Below, piece after piece: positions 45,332 to 57,612 of a DNA stretch of 64,000 nucleotides. Numbering within the stretch: position 1 is the stretch's first letter; each line of letters begins with the position of its first letter. The stretch is from Xiphydria camelus. Lineage: Eukaryota > Arthropoda > Insecta > Hymenoptera > Xiphydriidae. The notes under the pieces are model-generated. The model was given only the letters and a program-made list of their open reading frames with translations. It did no database searches and was not told the DNA's origin. The stretch is taken from assembly GCA_963678675.1 (NCBI GenBank), contig OY783194.1:24406278-24470277 (forward strand), read 5' to 3'. The translations under genes were made by a program, and so were the position numbers.

Positions 45332-45543
45332 TTTTTTTTTTTTTTTTTATAGAAGGGGAAATGCATTTACGCACCATCCCCAGGTTTGGCTAGAAATCCG
45401 GAGGTGTGTGGAGCTCGGGTGATCCCGCGACGAGAAAGTGCAATGTCGCGGGGCCCACACCGGGATTTGAACCTGCGTTCCTTAGATGAGATGCTTCGAG
45501 ACTGGGAATGCTCGCATTCTACCAATTGCGCCACCGACTCTTC
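45332..45543 (-). mobile_element. tRNA-derived SINE with A-tail
   Basis: Read on the minus strand, the head starts GAGTCGGTGGCGCAATTGG, with an A box (TGGCGCAATTGG, 45533-45522) and a B box (GGTTCAAATCC, 45473-45463) at tRNA-like spacing. An unrelated body of about 110 bp and a 17-base A run (45348-45332) follow. This is the layout of a Pol III-transcribed SINE spread by LINE machinery. It is not a functional tRNA: after the B box the acceptor 3' half does not pair with the 5' end. It lies inside the CACTG-ended element. Confidence 0.82.
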
Positions 45544-45667
45544 AAGTGGTCTTAGCTAAAACAGGCCTTTATATAATGCAACACTGAGATATCTCGGCAA
45601 AAATATTTAAATAAATATTTAATTTGCTATCGGGGTACCGACTCGACTTCTACCGGTATTTCGTATG

Positions 45668-45812
45668 CCTCGGGCACAGAACCGCACAGTTGCAGGGACC
45701 TTTTCGGCCGGGCTTGGTCGGTATTGGAGCCACTTCTACCGGTAAAAATTGCTCGAATACCGACCAAGCCCGGCCGAAGGGGTCCCTGCAACTGTGTGGA
45801 ACTGCGTGAGGC
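45668..45812. repeat. Long hairpin (about 58-bp stem)
   Basis: CCTCGGGCACAGAACCGCAC, AGTTGCAGGGACC, CGGCCGGGCTTGGTCGGTAT on the left is mirrored by ATACCGACCAAGCCCGGCCG, GGTCCCTGCAACTGTGTGG, AACTGCGTGAGGC on the right. The loop of about 30 bases contains TCTACCGGTA, which also occurs just left of the stem. Confidence 0.85.
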
Positions 45813-46307
45813 ATCCAGTATAGTCCACCCAGCCATACCGTTCAGTCACACTACACATAAGTTTACAGTTGGTTCAAACATACGTTTTATAGTCCAGCTA
45901 ACTATACCTATATACCTATATTACGTATAATCATACAGTTGGGGTAAGAATACGTCATCTGCTTAGGATAACCTTTCTAGTATATTAAGTAATCAGATGC
46001 CATATTGCTGCATCAAACATATTTGTTAGCAATACTTGGACTGCTAACATAGCAATGCTGTATCTCAAATACAACTAATAGAATTACTGTAATAAAAATA
46101 TTTTTAGGGGGGAATGGCTAGAAAGTCTCAGCCAGAAATGTATTGCTGTTAAAACTAAAGATTTTTTTCAGTGTACGCTAAGGAAAACATTTGGTTCATC
46201 GAAATAAACTTGCTTTTGAACAGTCTCAAAAGCACATTTATGCGATTCGAATAAATATTGATTTGATCCAAACAATGTTGAATTAGATCAATAATATTTA
46301 CATACGC

Positions 46308-46623
46308 TTCTACAGAAAAATTATGTACTTAAGATATATAACAAAAATATTTCAAATATATGCAACAATTATTCAAAATATAGACGTTTTTGCCGCTCTG
46401 ACAAAAAAGAATATATTTCTTATATAATCTAAATATATTCAAAACTATTGGCTGTATTAGAGAAAATTGGAAATATATTTCTTTTCATACACAATTAAAT
46501 TATATTTAAAATATATACAATATAATATATATATTTTAAGTGCTCGTGAAGTATACAACAAGTGGAAAAATATGTATATTTGAAATAATTTTTAAAATCT
46601 CAAATTAATTTTTTCATGGGGGA
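46308..46623. mobile_element. AT-rich MITE family B, copy 3
   Basis: CTACAGAAAAATTATGTACT, then AAGATATATAACAAAAATAT; GAAGTATACAACAAGTGGAA; and the right end TTAATTTTTTCATGGGGG. Same order of words as the copies at 19.1 and 21.2 kb. Confidence 0.65.
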
Positions 46624-48074
46624 TACGTCTAATCAGTATTCGTTCTAATCGAAACATGCTCTCAGGACTATTCAAAAACACGTTTAATTAATTCGAGTAC
46701 ATTTTTTCTCAGTAGGTGTTAAAAAAATAGCTTGGAATAAAAATGTGCAGCTCTAAAAAACGGAGAAAACTGCAAGTTTAGTAATATAATTCAGATTTTT
46801 TGGTAAATTATCACCGAAGAAGAGGATTTTTGAAATTATTCCTACGATTTTTTGAAATAGCAGAATATTTCTCGATAAGACTAGTTCTACAGAAGTTGTA
46901 GAATTTTTGAACTCGTTAAATCCGCGTCTGTACCACGTGAATGATTTGAGAAACCGTCCTCAGTAACGATTTACAAAAGATTCAAATGATCAAATTCACA
47001 GTTTCCACCATTTTTTAAAGCTGTGCATTTCCAATCAAAGCTATTTTTCATCAAGCTCTCCACTTTTAGAAATTTTGCACGAAATCAAATTATAAATTCC
47101 ACAGAGTATTTTACAGTTTTTATTAATTTTCTTTCTTCCTTCAGCGCGCAAGACTTAGATCCAAATCGGAACAACTGATCTGTGACGGTATAACCCAAGA
47201 CTTTCGACAAAACGCTACATCCTCCGCGTGTACATCCAAGCGTTTCAGGCACGAGGCCGTCGCAGGTGCTCCGCGCCGCGGAAGCCGCACGACTTCCACG
47301 CCGGGAATGGATATTTACGAGGGTGTGCACTTAAGCCGGGCTATGTAAATCCATGGGGAGGCAAACCGTAGCCGGTGTCGGCCGCGTCGTTTGCAATCCA
47401 GGGGCTCGGGTCATAAGTGCGTGTTGGCGGCGAGCGCGTTATCCTCGGGACTCTGGGCGGCTGGAAGGACCCCGCCGAAGGGCTCCAGCCGTGTGGGTGG
47501 AGGAGGCGAGAATAGCGGTGGCCACTGCTTCGAGAAAACCGTCTGGCGGACACTCAAGGTCATCCAACTCGATCTATTCAACCGTCTGGAACCACTCGCT
47601 CATCCAACCGCACCACGGTGACGGATAGACATTCAATCTTGGTGCAGTTAATGGCTTTTCCATGGGATTTTATTGGTCGTCGGGGAACGTGACGTGGAGA
47701 TCGTCGCATTTCGAAGGGTTGCGACGACCGTTGATACGGATATACGAGTCTAACGCGTATAGAATGTTGAATTGAAAACCCGGGCCTGATGGGTTGCGGG
47801 ATTTCCTTAGAATTTTATTTTAGTCACGTCTGGGGGAGTTGCTTACGATATATTCTTAGTGATATTGGATATTTATGTTTATGTAATGGAATTAATTGCA
47901 TATTAGCTTAGGAATCCGCGTAGTATTTCTTTTGATGACAAATTATCGAATAAAAATCATATACGTATATTATGGTTCGATTAGTCGTTTATGTATGGAG
48001 TATTCTTTGTCAGATTGGAACTTTTATCTGACACCTCTTTTCCCGTATTTTTTGTATTTTGCCAAATTAATCTA
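46624..48074. other. Spacer, no gene seen
   Basis: AT-rich, followed by a GC-richer patch (47,200-47,640) open on both strands without recognised domains. Confidence 0.35.
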
Positions 48075-48278
48075 GGATAAAAGTGGAATAAATGTCTCAA
48101 TTTCCGTTTAACTTTTAATGCGATTATCTCTAAATGCAGCGAAAATACCGCAAAAGTTGAAAGAAGCTTTTTTATAGTAAAAATATGGACGAACATTTTT
48201 CATTTAAACTTTTTCCCGACATCTCTCGCTGATTTCAAGATAATCGGCTTTGAACTTGCGCTTATCCCACTCTTACCC
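48075..48278. mobile_element. MITE family K, copy 2
   Basis: Ends GGATAAAAGTGGAATAAATG and GCGCTTATCCCACTCTTACCC (inverted), flanked by TA (48073-48074, 48279-48280). The inner arms GCGATTATCTCTAAATGCAG and TTCAAGATAATCGGC are family words. Confidence 0.72.
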
Positions 48279-49710
48279 TATTCTGCGAAAAATACGATAA
48301 TTTCTATGATATATTTCAGAGCACAACATTTAACTTTGTTCAATCTTTTGAAAAACGTATGATACGCAATTTCATTGATAGTTCCTAAATTTTTTTCGTC
48401 AAAATGGAGATTTAACAGAATTCTGGTTAATCAAACACATTTTCGATTCCATTGAAGTTTGGCCTTCACTTTCACTAATATCTCGAGATTCTGTAAAAAT
48501 AAACTATATTATTAAAAAAACTGGATGACAAATGTAATTATAATGAATCTATTACTACACATTTGGAAATCTTGTATTGCAATTGATCCATCCATTTTTG
48601 TATATTAAAATTAACTGAACTTAACATTCTTTGTGTTAAAATTATAATATTATTTGTAGATAATGTTAGATTGTCACGAACAGTCATTTAATTTTAAGAT
48701 GAAAAAACGAGTGGACCGATTCGATCACAAGATTTTGAACTGCGTAGTTTTTACAAATTATGTCCAATATGTAGATTAAAGCCTACAAAAACCATTTTAA
48801 AAAATGTAAAATAAAATCCATCGCTAAAACCACGAATAGTTGTCCCAGATTTTGTCTCAGGTTTGACACGTTCGACTTTAAGGTTCTTTTGCATCGAAAC
48901 AAGATGTGTAAAAAAACGGGGGTTGAAAAGGAGAGGGAGGAGAGGCAGAAGAAAGGATACAACGCCCTTGTTCTTTGATTTCGCTTATGCTATCTTGACG
49001 ACCCCTCCCCCCTCCAACCCTCCTGCTATATTCGTCTCTTTGGTGCGAGAGACTTTACACGTTGCAATTTAACTCGATTTGCATTCGAGCGCGATAAGGA
49101 TAACAGATGGCGCCGAAAGAAAGGCGAACGGATGGGCATACAGCGTCCTGAGAGAGGAAATTAGAATCAGCTCCGCGAGGACCGGCTCCGATGGGAATCG
49201 AATAAAATCAACGCTAGTACGAGAGATTCAACGATTCCGCTTCAGTGGAGGCGTTAGAAGCTTCGAGTAAGTGCGGGTAAAGAGCGCGCTAATCGGCTAT
49301 CTATAAGACGCCGGCTAATAACGACGGGTCTCGGCGGAATATTAGCAATAAAGTTAATTAAGTGGCAGTGATAACTCGACTTATCTCATCTGATACGTAT
49401 TTCTCATTACATTGGAAGCCATGGCGGAGAGGAAAGTCATTTTTGAGACTTAATCCACGAGATAGAAATAAAAGAAGACAACCATACCTATATGGGCTCT
49501 CCAGATTTTTAGAGGGTTGATTACTACTCGCATTAAAAAAAATTTTTTACAGACGAGTTGGACTGCGAAATTCAAGCTGTACAGTCGTGAGAGATATTTG
49601 TCAACTTTTTTTCTTAACTTATCCAAAGCCAGATATAAGTTTACGCTATCCTAGACCTCAGGAGGAATAAAGAAAAATATGAAACTTTTTTATAGAGGAG
49701 ACTAAACTTC
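48279..49710. other. Spacer, no gene seen
   Basis: AT-rich, with a GC-richer piece near 48,900-49,330 without known domains. Confidence 0.35.
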
Positions 49711-49847
49711 AATCACTATTATCTTATTATTTATGAACTTTTGGCTCATACCGATCTGAGGCTTTATTGTAGATAAAGATGTAAGCTTCAAAAAAGTATT
49801 ATACAAACACGAGCCAAAAGTTCACAGATAATGAGATAATAGTGATT
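49711..49847. mobile_element. MITE family C, copy 4 (best preserved)
   Basis: AATCACTATTATCTTATTAT, then TTATGAACTTTTGGCTC on the left; GAGCCAAAAGTTCACAGATA, ATGAGATAATAGTGATT on the right: terminal inverted repeats of about 40 bp. Confidence 0.8.
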
Positions 49848-51864
49848 AAAGACTTCTTTCCTCTCAAATAAATTCAGATACGCGTGCAGCGAATATCGTA
49901 TCACACACACAGGTCAGGAGTTTGATTCGTGAGGATCGATAGTATTACAGTGACGTGGTTTTATCGAAAATGCACGACCCGGTAGGAGGACTCGAATTCG
50001 ATATTGCATCGCGTGTAGCGCCCTATCGCGCGCTTAAATCTGTTTGGCCTCCACGTGTGCGACCGCAACATCCCATATGGTTTGACCTAATTAGATCAAA
50101 GCTGCATGCAGTGTTCCAGTGCGTCTATCAGAATCTCATCGCGATAAAGGGACGACGCTCCTGGCTTGCTGTAGTACAACGTAGATGAGCCATCGTATGA
50201 AAACAACGACGATGTATTCAAACGGATGGTTTCGATTTGTTAATAAATAATTAACTATCGAGTAACTTGTCGGAGATTAAGAAAAATCATTCCTTATAGA
50301 ATATAAAAAATATTTTTACTTTATCTATACTGATAAGTAGAAATATTTTAATTGTTCTTTTTATTACCGTTCAAATTATTGGTAATAACCAGAATTCCCC
50401 TTTAAGTTGAATCACGTATAATGAAAAATTTCATCATGTATCTGAAATTTGAATATGTGACACTTAAATGTATGAGTAGTAAATGGTTAAAATTTTGGAT
50501 AATTTGATTAAAAATGCTCGTAGAAATAGCCACTTCAAATTTGGTACTTTTACATCGTGTCTTGTAACAAACACAAAAAAACTGTTTTAATTGAAAGATA
50601 TACCAATCAACTATGTTTTAAATATAAAAAGCAATCACTTACTACGTCTATTTTGAGTATTTCCTTCGAATACTTGGTTTTTATAATTTGACGATATAAC
50701 ATCAACAACGCTGTTTACTTCTGTCTGGGCTTTTCTTTTCTCGTGCGCTTTTAATACAGCAAGGTGCTTTTTCTGAACGCGTTCGGTTACTAATACAACA
50801 CGCCACTAATATTTTTGATATTGGATTGAACTTTCTTTTACTTTTAATTGCTTTAAAAGAATTTTATACATGCTCAGTTTTGACATGTGTAAATTAGATA
50901 AAGAGTACAGTACCAAACTAAAGTTTTAACTCAAAAAATACTTTTCCACAAAAATGACGTTTTCCACAAAATTGACAATTATGACGTTTTCAATATTCAA
51001 CACTATTTGAAACGTATCTTACATAATTTTCAGTTATTTCACGACAAAACATGATTGTTACTTTTCCTTTAACTATAAAGTATTACAAAAAAAAAACGAA
51101 GGAAACATTTACCTCAGAGCACATTACTTTTGACTTGGATGGAATAGGTACGCGATTCAACCTTAAAAATGTCTCTCTTTAAATCAATTTTTGTTAAACG
51201 TAATTATGCAAGCGAATGAGTGCGATATAAGTAACTAATAATATCATTATACACATACATAAACGACGCGAGCTACTGGAACCCATGAATTTTCATGAAT
51301 GATCGCGCAACATAAACCGAACGCCATTCGTTACGAGGAAATTATACGTCACGGAGTGCCAGGAGCAATGCAGGCCAATAAACCGTGTCGTATATACGTG
51401 CATGTGTGACGTAGGTATTCACGAGCGAGTACCTACTAATACACGCGAGTGAGAGAACGAGTAATAACACTATCCGTTGGCTCGTAGTCGAGGAACACTC
51501 TGGCACCTGCAACTCTCGTTAACACCTAAATAAGCCGCGTATGTGTAAGTGACGATGAAAATGAAAATATTATCTCGAGGGGATACATATATAGTATAAA
51601 TTTGTGTAGGTATACTTTGTCATGCTCAATGCGTAGTCTACTAATGTAGGTATAATAATGCTGCAAGGGGTTGAAAATATTATAATACAGTGCCCCGGCA
51701 ATTTATCAATGCTTGATATTTCGGCTTATCACCTGAATAACTTATTTTTGCTATAGAGAAGAAAGATTGAACATATTTTGTTGCATTAATATGTATAATA
51801 ATAGTAAGTCGATAGTATATGAGAAGTTTTTTTCCTTATCAAAGTATATATATGATATGCTTTG
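49848..51864. other. Spacer, no gene seen
   Basis: AT-rich unique sequence with a CpG-richer patch at 49,950-50,200. No repeats or domains recognised. Confidence 0.35.
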
Positions 51865-52092
51865 GGGTAAAAAAAGTGGGAGAAACGCCTCAGCTCTCGT
51901 TCGGCTTTGGACGCGACTATCTCAAAACGAAGTGGAGATACAAAAAAATCAAGACAAGCTTTTTATAGTCGGAACATAGGTAAACATCTTTTGTTTAAAC
52001 TTTTTTATTCGATATTTCCAATCGTTTTCAAGATAATCGAATTTTAACTTGCATTCTAACTGACGTATTTACTTTGTATATCACTTTTACTC
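51865..52092. mobile_element. MITE family K, copy 3
   Basis: GGGTAAAAAAAGTGGGAGAA ACGCCTCAG start; CGCGACTATCTCAAAACGAA; CTTTTGTTTAAACTTTTTTA; TTTTCAAGATAATCG. The right end ACTTTTACTC is decayed. Confidence 0.65.
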
Positions 52093-52387
52093 TATACTTT
52101 GTAGTACATAATTTGCCGAAGGTGACCACGAAAGCCATTTACTGCGAAATATAAAGCGTACCGTCCGGTAAACCTTCTGTAAGATCTAAGAACTGACCTT
52201 GAACTTCATTTTCGCTAAAGAAAATAGACAGGAAGATAAAAGAAATTAAATAGAGAGAAACAGATATACCTAATTTTAATACTTCTCTTTAATCTTCACG
52301 TACACCTCCACCACGTAAAACTAGCGTCGCTCATTACAGGCAAATTATGGACCACAAAGCGTCAGTAGTACTGCAATGCAACATATA

Positions 52388-52491
52388 GGGTAAAACGGGG
52401 TGAGATGGCGAATGAAGTTGGCCCCTCGTTTCTATGGAAAGCAATGGAAACGAGGGGCCAACTTCATTCGCCAAATCACCCCGTTTTACCC
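52388..52491. mobile_element. 104-bp palindromic MITE (family A), copy 9
   Basis: GGGTAAAACGGGGTGAGATG left and AAATCACCCCGTTTTACCC right, TA on both sides (within TATA). Confidence 0.92.
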
Positions 52492-52576
52492 TATATTTTG
52501 AATACTTGTTATGTGTGCGTATTTGAGATACTTTTTCAATATATCTCAAATACACATAGCTTTTCCGTGAGGGTAA
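52492..52576. mobile_element. Fragment of AT-rich MITE family B
   Basis: TATTTTGAATACTTGTTATG, GAGATACTTTTTCAATATAT, and the right end CACATAGCTTTTCCGTGAGGG match the right parts of the copies at 19.1 and 21.2 kb. It abuts the family A MITE directly. Confidence 0.55.
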
Positions 52577-53110
52577 CGTAGGCGAGTGGTACATTCTATG
52601 TGCACAGAGGGCGCGGAACTGTATAATTCCCTACCGTGCTCTCATCCCTCTCAGCCTCTACGGCGGTATCATATTACATACAAACGACGCCCGTTAACCA
52701 CGCTGACCCAGTTCCGCCTGGCCAGACCTCGTTATTACAGGCATTCAACTATACCGGACAGATGACTGACCACGCACCCTACGCGACGTCGAAATGCCAT
52801 TAATCCGGATCGGAATGGTCCGCGCGAAATGGATACACGCATTTGCATAGCGCCCCTCTACTCGTCGAGATCTAAATAAGATTTATCCCCGTTCCTATTA
52901 TTGCCACGTGCACTTGTCCCGGAGAATGCGAATGGCGTTGACATCACGAAAGCCCCTGGGGTCAGTGGTTATTTAATGAAAGAGGAGGGGCATCGTTATT
53001 GAATGAAAGTGTTTATATGCTGTTCACTACTGCGTATAAAATGACTGAAGAGTCGTTATCAATCTAGTTAATACACCTGAGCAAATATTAGTGGAAGCAA
53101 TAATGGACAA
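52577..53110. other. Spacer, no gene seen
   Basis: Moderately GC-rich, no features recognised. Confidence 0.3.
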
Positions 53111-53331
53111 AGGGTGTAACCAAGTAGAATAAACCCAAGTTTCCGTTCAACTTAGAACGCGATTATCTCGAAACGCAGTGGAGATATGTGAAAAGTTAAA
53201 AGGAGCTTTTTTATGGTATAAATACAGGCAAACGTCTTTTGTTTAAGCTTTTTTTCGATATCTACAATAGTTTTCGAGATAATCAATCTTTCACTTGTAT
53301 TTCAACTGGGGCGCTTTTCCCACTTTCACTC
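53111..53331. mobile_element. MITE family K, copy 4
   Basis: AGGGTGTAACCAAGTAGAAT start; GCGATTATCTCGAAACGCAG; TTTTCGAGATAATC; right end GGGGCGCTTTTCCCACTTTC. The right end is closer to the family ends than the left. Confidence 0.68.
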
Positions 53332-54531
53332 AACGTGCATAATAAATAGAAATATAAATTTTCATGGTTTTAACTATAAAAATAACGAAATTTCTAAAAA
53401 TTTTGAAACACGTCTTTCGTCATTTCTAACCAAAAGGCCAAGTACCAATTTTCATGGATCTAACTTCACAAATGACGGACTTTCATATAAAGTAACATCT
53501 CCAATTTTACCATCTTAGAGGGGAAGAATTTCGTAAAATCCTTTCTTATATTAGGTGCTTACGTCACAAAAGAAACCTACTGTCCGAATTGTATGTATTG
53601 TAAATAGCTTCAGCGGTTTCGGTACAACGTTGATGAATTAGTTAGTCTGTCAGGACATGTTCTTTTATAGGTATAGACAACGCGAGTATAATGAAAAAAA
53701 GAAACAGCTAAAATGTTCTGTTATGATATAAAATTAGCATGGAAAAAAATTCTTGCAATAATTACGGAGATTTCATGTTAATTAAAATATACGTATATCT
53801 AAATATCGCTCATTTGCTGAATAATCTACGATGTAAAGTCACAAAATGGAAATTTTTTTTCAGAAAAAGGAGGTTTTAAAGTTTTCAATTATTAAAATTT
53901 TGTATATAAGAGTGTGTGACGTCAATAAATTTTAGAGTAACATTATTTAAGCGGAATAAAAGTATTAATATATTGTGAATTGGTCTAGTTTCGTATAATT
54001 AACTCAAATATTGCAATTTTCCGAATAATTTTACTGTTTCAGCAAACTTTCTTTATACCAGATTTCGATTCGATTGAAATTAATATTCAAAAAAAAACTG
54101 GAAAAACCCGAACCGTAAAAAGTTCCAACGTTCATCGGAAAAAATGGCAGACGACGCTCCGAGCGGGGATAAACGTGAGGTATAAGGGGAGGGCCGAGGC
54201 GCGCGGATGTGCGACGGGGCGGAAGTACGTCCACCTCGGGATGCGATTCCGCAAACAGACGCGTCGGACTTTGCGCGGGAAGAGAGAAAAGTAGGTTATC
54301 CCCGCGGCACATCCTTTAACGGGACGCGGCTAAATTCACTTTGTCGAAGCGTAAAGGTACGCGGGAAAAGAGAGAGAAAGAGAGGTCCGTCGTGCGCGCT
54401 CTTCAGGGCTTTTATTAATGTCGTTCCGCGTGGAGAACGGCGGCGGAGCGTGTTTTGCGGCGGTCACCAGTGACCCGCGGTGCAGTGAACCATGGCGAAC
54501 GAGAGGTACGGTCACTCGATCTCGCTATATA
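53332..54531. other. Spacer, no gene seen
   Basis: AT-rich to about 54,130, then CpG-rich (54,140-54,500) with open frames lacking recognised domains. Confidence 0.35.
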
Positions 54532-55271
54532 CAGGGCGATTCAGAAATAAGTGGATCAAATTTAATATGTCACAGATCTCGTCGAAATATGAAAAAAAGT
54601 TAAATGAAAATTTTTTCTACGCCTCACCGTTTAGAATATACAGGGTGTTAATGGAAGGCATTTTAAACGTTTATTGTAAAGTTTTATAAAATGTATTATT
54701 GGTTGTTAAAAAAACAGTTGTTCCTTTAAAATTTCATTATGTATTTTTAATGAAAGTTGAGTTTTCTTATGATTTTGTTATTTTATTTAACACCTCTAAG
54801 TGTGTTTGGGACAAATTTCACAGGCATTTGAGTATGCCACGACAGAGTAAACTGCAAATATCTTTAAAACGAATGGATTTATCGAAATAAAACAAGTGTA
54901 CGTTTTTGGCATTAAAAAGTTTTAAGAAGACATTTATTTTCTCAGAAGTCACATACAGTGTAGCACAAAAAAGTTGAGACATTTGTAACAACATTAAGGC
55001 TTGCATGTGGCGCCCTCTACAACATTCAACAAGAAGGTCACCAAATTTCGATTCCTTGTCCCAAGAAACCCCTGCATACCAAATTTCGTAAAATTGTTTT
55101 GCGCCCATCAAAGGTTATTATTGAAAAACTTTTAAAAACATTTAATTTTAACACCCTGTATATTTTAAACGGTGATGCGTAGAAAAAAATTTCATTCCCA
55201 ACTTTTTTTTTCATATTTCGACAAGATCTATGACATATTAAATTTGTGCCACTTACATCTGAATCACCCTG
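54532..55271. mobile_element. 740-bp element with ~130-bp inverted ends (CAGGGYGATTCAGA)
   Basis: The left arm CAGGGCGATTCAGAAATAAG, ATTTAATATGTCACAGATCT, CGAAATATGAAAAAAAGTT, ATATACAGGGTGTTAATGG is repeated inverted at the right (AACACCCTGTATATTTTAAA, CTTTTTTTTTCATATTTCGA, TATTAAATTTGTGCC, GAATCACCCTG). Flanked by TATA. A second CAGGGTGTTA motif lies at the inner border of each arm. The centre has a 97-codon minus-strand frame (55111-54818) that I do not recognise. Confidence 0.82.
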
Positions 55272-56730
55272 TATATATGCAGTATGCATTTATAAAAGCG
55301 TGCGATTGGGCATTGAATTTTTGGAGTGACGATTTTTTTAGATCGCTCGGTGTATTAATGGAGCTGATCGTTTTTTGTACGATGCGTCCCAATCAACAAA
55401 AAACGAATGGTGAACAGTTCAGTGGAATTTGAATGCAGATTCTATTTGCCTACGACTCATTATTTCCGGTGAACGTGTCCAAAAGAAAGTGGCTCGTTAT
55501 CGGGCATTTACGTGGTGGATTTTGAATACCCGGTGAAAAGTATGAAGTGGGTTTATGTACATCGTTGAGAGGGTCGATTAATATTTCATGTTTCGAAAGA
55601 GGCGATTTTTGAAGTTTCTGTACACTGTGAGAAATAATTGCTGGTGCCAAAAAATATTTTCTTCAACCAAAAATATGGTATAATTTCAGGATTAAGCCAT
55701 GATTTTCCTCGTGAAAGAAAATATTCGATAGGTATGAGTAATTGTTTTTACGCAAAAAAATTTCTTGTTTCCACGATGGTATTCTTGAATCAAGAATATA
55801 GTATGCTCTTCGAACAAGAATCTAGTTTCTTAAACATTTTTAAGATCATCTGTTCTTGATTCAAGTAACATTTTTTAGATTAGCATTTATTTCTCTCAGT
55901 CTAGTACTTGCAATTTTTTTTCTTAATGAATGGTGGCTATCTATGACATTTATCTTACTATTTATGTATATGATATTTACTATACTTATATTTTTGTGAT
56001 TTGATTTTAACAATCAACTATATTATATAATAATACTAATACTAAATTCTTGCTTCATATACCTACACGCATCCAACAGTCATTCAATAATTTAATTCAC
56101 TCCTTTCTACAACAATATTGAAAATTGCTAAAAGCGCTGGTTCATTAAAAATAATTAACAGTTAATAAACAGTTAATAGATTTTATAGTCCTCGCAAAAT
56201 ATTCAATTAAATTAAATATTAAATTTAATATAGAGTTACCTACTTAAAATTATAAAAATTTTATATGTAATATAATACTAGCAATAATTAAATAATTACG
56301 AATGTTTCGATACTCCTACCACTACCGCTTCGTATCTTTAAAAATGAATTCAATTGGAAAACAAAACACTGCCATTATCGAAGCTCGATACTCACGAACG
56401 GTGAAATTAATAAATCATTATGATGATTTATTAAAATACAGATATCGACCGCCCATGAAATCTGCATTAGCTCCAATTCAATCTCGTTATACGCGTTGTA
56501 ATCCTCTTTCGTCGGTATCAGCGGAATTGCAAAGTTGCATTATCTGCGCCACTACATATTCCCGAATGGATATCTATGAAATATGGACGTCCTTATACGG
56601 ATTCATGGTGAGATTTTATCGTTTCAAAGCACGTATTAACGTCGTATATTTCAGGTAACACACTTACATAAATTAATAGAAGATTTACGATAGAGTGGAA
56701 CGGCTTTTTTGAAAACAATAGTTATTTTCG
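55272..56730. other. Spacer, no gene seen
   Basis: AT-rich. A perfect 20-bp palindrome occurs near 55,780 (TATTCTTGAATCAAGAATA core). A 118-codon plus-strand frame (56302-56658) has no recognisable domain and is not called as a gene. Confidence 0.35.
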
Positions 56731-56837
56731 TTATTAGGGCGTGAAGCGCTGTTTCTAACGAGTGTGAAGTTTGCCGCACGAGCGAAGCGAGTACGGCAAT
56801 CACACTCGTTAGAACGGCGCGAAACAACCGAATAACG
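56731..56837. repeat. Hairpin CGTTATTAGGGCGTGAAGCG
   Basis: CGTTATTAGGGCGTGAAGCG, TTTCTAACGAGTGTGAAGTT pairs with ATCACACTCGTTAGAACGGC, GAAACAACCGAATAACG. The loop has GCACGAGCGAAGCGAGTACG. Probably a MITE or half of a larger element with 56849-57006. Confidence 0.72.
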
Positions 56838-56848
56838 AATTCTATTTT

Positions 56849-57006
56849 TTGTCACTAAGTGTCAAATACGAGGTTGATGATTTCACGCACTGCGCTGGTT
56901 ATTTCACGCACTGCGCAACTTTTCACGAATTGGTGTGTGAAAGATGATTTTACATGCGTCGAGGACGCCCATGAAATCGAGTATTTGACACTGAGTGACA
57001 AAAAAG
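56849..57006. mobile_element. Small inverted-repeat element, TTGTCACTAAGTGTCAAATA ends
   Basis: The ends TTTTTTGTCACTAAGTGTCA and TGACACTGAGTGACAAAAAA are inverted over about 27 bp. Inside is a direct repeat of ATTTCACGCACTGCGC. No ORF. Confidence 0.7.
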
Positions 57007-57507
57007 CAATTTAGCGACGATGCGAGGCTCAGAAAACCGATTGAAATTGGAACTCGTTAGATTGGCTTGAGAACAATTGCACACGATATATCTTTTCAAC
57101 GACCCTTTAAATTCTGTGGTCTCTTTGTTATTCTCTGTATGACGGTCCGCTTCATACGACGAACCAAAGGGAAATTGGATCGTTCGACATATTTGACACG
57201 TTAGCACATTTCATTCTGGTGTGGAGGAAGTAACCATCGATTTTAGTAATTTTATCGAATACTAAAACGGAATACCGATTGACAAAATTGAAGACTTGAA
57301 AGTGCAGCCTTTCGACACTCAAAATTATTAATGAGGTTAAAATTCGATAATAAAAATTAGCAGAGTTCTTGTTATTTTATAACGCCCCTTTCTTATTTTT
57401 ATTCATTGGATTTAGCTGCCCTTTTTTAAAGTTTTTGTAATTAATAAAAATTAAAGATTTCACAATGCAGAAATTTCAAAATCGGTTGCAATCTAATATT
57501 GAGAATT

Positions 57508-57612
57508 ACTATAGAGTTCTCTGATTTCTTCAATAATACTTATATTATAATATTTGATAATAATTTTATAATCAGAATAATTATAGAAATCAGAGAATTC
57601 TATAATAATTCT
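57508..57612. repeat. AT-rich hairpin
   Basis: ATTACTATAGAGTTCTCTGA TTTC pairs with GAAATCAGAGAATTCTATAA TAAT around an AT-rich centre. Confidence 0.65.

Larger units (their letters stand above)
44853..46173. mobile_element. 1.3-kb non-autonomous element with CACTGAAAAAAA ends
   Basis: The left end CACTGAAAAAAATTTTCAGG and the right end AAAGATTTTTTTCAGTG are inverted and flanked by TA. Further in, AGCAATAATTCTGGCTGA pairs with TCAGCCAGAAATGTATTGCT. It contains a 66-bp tandem repeat, a tRNA-derived SINE and a large hairpin, but no transposase. CACTG ends occur in the CACTA/Mirage/Chapaev group (family knowledge); the assignment is tentative. Confidence 0.7.

Noticed and set aside
45463..45543. 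tRNA gene
   Set aside because: A and B boxes are present, but the acceptor ends do not pair and an A-tailed body follows, so it is a SINE head rather than a tRNA.
56302..56658. 118-codon plus-strand frame as a gene
   Set aside because: No recognisable motif, AT-rich context, no splice or neighbouring exon support.
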